DNA from: an uncultured Ilumatobacter sp. | GTDB lineage: Bacteria > Actinomycetota > Acidimicrobiia > Acidimicrobiales > Ilumatobacteraceae | Length of the DNA stretch: 64,000 nucleotides | Assembly (NCBI GenBank): GCA_905182555.1 | Contig: CAJJBX010000003.1 | Coordinates: 152,698 to 216,697 of the forward strand | Direction: 5' to 3' | Shown: piece by piece, positions 63,091 to 64,000 of the stretch | Position numbering within the stretch: position 1 is the first letter of the stretch | Layout of the letters: each line of letters begins with the position of its first letter | The notes under the pieces: model-generated | What the model saw: the letters and a program-made list of their open reading frames with translations, nothing else | Told to the model about the DNA's origin: nothing | Databases searched by the model: none | Program-made: the position numbers and the translations under genes

Positions 63091-63528
63091 ATGGCCAGTA
63101 AGAAGAACAAGGCCCGGTCGGCGCGAGACGCCAACCCCCGCAAGTTCAAAAAGAAGACCAGCGTCCTCATCATCGACAAGGTCGAGTTCATCGACTACAA
63201 AGATGTCGATCTGCTACGGCGCTTCATGAGCGATCGCTCCAAGATTAAAAACCGCCGCGTCGCCGGCAACGACCTGCAGCAGCAGCGCGAAGTCGCGAAC
63301 GCGATCAAGGTCGCCCGAGAAATGGCGCTCCTGCCCTACGCCACGCGTGTCGCTTCGACTCGCACTGGCGGCCGTCGTGATCGCGACGATCGTGGTGGCG
63401 GCCGTGGGCGCGACGACGGTGACAACAAGGAGAACAACTCCGAAGAGACCACCGACACTGGTGACGACGCGGCCGATGAGTCCGTTGACACGGGTGACGC
63501 GGTTGCAAGCACCGAGACGGAGGCCTGA
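63091..63528 (+). CDS. rpsR: 30S ribosomal protein S18 with long charged C-terminal extension
   Basis: A 145-residue protein. The S18 core is within residues 1-90 ([54 protein letters not shown]). After it comes an added tail: an Arg/Gly/Asp-rich segment (about 92-110) and an acidic Glu/Asp/Thr stretch to the end. Usual S18 length is 75-90 residues, so about 50 residues are extra. The tail may be a lineage trait affecting assembly or RNA contacts. It is followed five bases later by rplI. Confidence 0.93.
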   Translation: MASKKNKARSARDANPRKFKKKTSVLIIDKVEFIDYKDVDLLRRFMSDRSKIKNRRVAGNDLQQQREVANAIKVAREMALLPYATRVASTRTGGRRDRDDRGGGRGRDDGDNKENNSEETTDTGDDAADESVDTGDAVASTETEA

Positions 63529-63533
63529 GCAAC

Positions 63534-63980
63534 ATGAACGTCATTCTTCGTAACAAGGTCGAAGGTCTCGGCCTGCGCGGCGACATCGTTGATGTCGCCG
63601 ACGGCTACGCCCGCAACTTCCTCTTCCCGAAGGGCCACGCTCTCAAGGCGTCGCCCGGAGCCCTGGACCAGGCCGCCAGGATGCGTGCCTCCCGTGATCA
63701 AAAAGATCAGACAGCACGCGAGGCAGCAACCGCAATTGCCAGCTCGCTCGTGCCGAAGACGATCACAATCACGGCCAAGGCGTCGGGTGAAGGCAAGCTC
63801 TTCGGTTCGATCAGTGCTGCTGATGTCGCCGATGCGGTGAAGGCTCAGACCGAAATCGTCATCGATCGCAAGTCGATCGAAGTCAACAACATCAAGACCG
63901 TCGGTGCCCACACGGCAACCGCCTCGCTGCACAGCGATGTGTCGTTCCCGATCAACATCGTGGTCGTCGCAGCCGAATGA
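63534..63980 (+). CDS. rplI: 50S ribosomal protein L9
   Basis: A 148-residue L9 with the N-terminal rRNA-binding domain (MNVILRNKVEGLGLRGDIVDVADGYARNFLFPKGHA), a central helix and a C-terminal domain (KLFGSISAADVADAVK, FPINIVVVAAE). A GGAGG site inside the end of rpsR precedes the ATG. It is the last complete gene in the window. Confidence 0.95.
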   Translation: MNVILRNKVEGLGLRGDIVDVADGYARNFLFPKGHALKASPGALDQAARMRASRDQKDQTAREAATAIASSLVPKTITITAKASGEGKLFGSISAADVADAVKAQTEIVIDRKSIEVNNIKTVGAHTATASLHSDVSFPINIVVVAAE

Positions 63981-64000
63981 GTTTCCACTCGGCTTTGGCC

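Noticed and set aside
1..64000. CRISPR arrays, rRNA or tRNA genes
   Set aside because: No regularly spaced repeats and no cloverleaf or rRNA-like sequences were noticed in reading the window; a tRNAscan or Infernal run would be decisive.

Overview
The window looks like a chromosomal segment of a high-GC actinobacterium, probably an Acidimicrobiia-type lineage. This rests on several things: a DUF5318 protein, an rpsF-ssb-rpsR-rplI ribosomal block whose S18 carries a long acidic tail, several promoters whose -10 box sits only 6-7 bases before the start codon (leaderless mRNAs), and many ATGA/GTGA start-stop overlaps. The taxonomic call is an inference from gene content only.

About 58 kb (1-58424) is one continuous catabolic island. 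From left to right it holds: a minus-strand ALDH / alpha-beta hydrolase / M24 peptidase / dienelactone hydrolase operon (1-3932) divergent from an MFS exporter; an acyl-CoA dehydrogenase / split MaoC dehydratase / ThDP enzyme operon (5250-9014) divergent from cyclase / HpcH aldolase / Gfo-Idh / CaiB CoA-transferase (9127-13372); an amidase-hydantoinase pair (13661-16218); IclR plus a TauD-like dioxygenase (16372-18188); a crotonase / CaiB / amidohydrolase / CMD / lipoprotein operon (18273-22989); beta-hydroxyacid dehydrogenase plus a LigI-like lactonase (23061-24834) divergent from amidohydrolase plus two Gfo/Idh (24983-28207); an EamA transporter / Gfo-Idh / PPDK operon (28517-33247) divergent from an FMN 2-hydroxyacid oxidase and an IPNS-like dioxygenase; CinA-like and FAH-family genes divergent from an epimerase-like VOC protein and an SDR; a decayed stretch at 39-41 kb; cupin / Ldh2 / alcohol dehydrogenase; a GntR regulator; an operon of M24 / PEP-utilising protein / HIBADH / SDR / acetaldehyde dehydrogenase / HOA aldolase / D-lactate dehydrogenase (44705-52825); and a NitT/TauT-type ABC importer with another amidohydrolase (53606-58424).

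The most striking feature is a recurring 18-bp AT-rich palindrome, close to TGCATNATATATGATNTA, found at 12 places, nearly all in promoter regions of the island. In several copies its right half is the -10 hexamer TATGAT placed 6-7 bases before a leaderless ATG. This suggests one repressor, most simply the FCD-type GntR protein at 43854-44543, silencing a scattered regulon of transporters, hydrolases, CoA-transferases and dehydrogenases. The lower part is recognisable (acetaldehyde dehydrogenase plus 4-hydroxy-2-oxovalerate aldolase, several ACMSD/LigI-like amidohydrolases, FAH and MaoC chemistry, hydantoinase and amidase), but no ring-cleavage dioxygenase is present, so the substrate is unknown. 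A cyclic or aromatic, possibly nitrogen-containing, acid is an inference.

The island also holds many damaged reading frames. Four genes are exactly one base too long at a homopolymer (HpcH, FAH, Ldh2, PEP-utilising protein), an ABC ATPase has two compensating shifts that hide its signature motif, a D-lactate dehydrogenase and a mandelate-racemase-like gene are broken, and there are three gene fragments. Some of these may be sequencing indels, others real decay.

From 58552 onward the content changes to housekeeping: a KhtTU-like K+/H+ antiporter, a methyltransferase, DUF5318, a DUF192 lipoprotein and the S6-SSB-S18-L9 block, all in intact frames.
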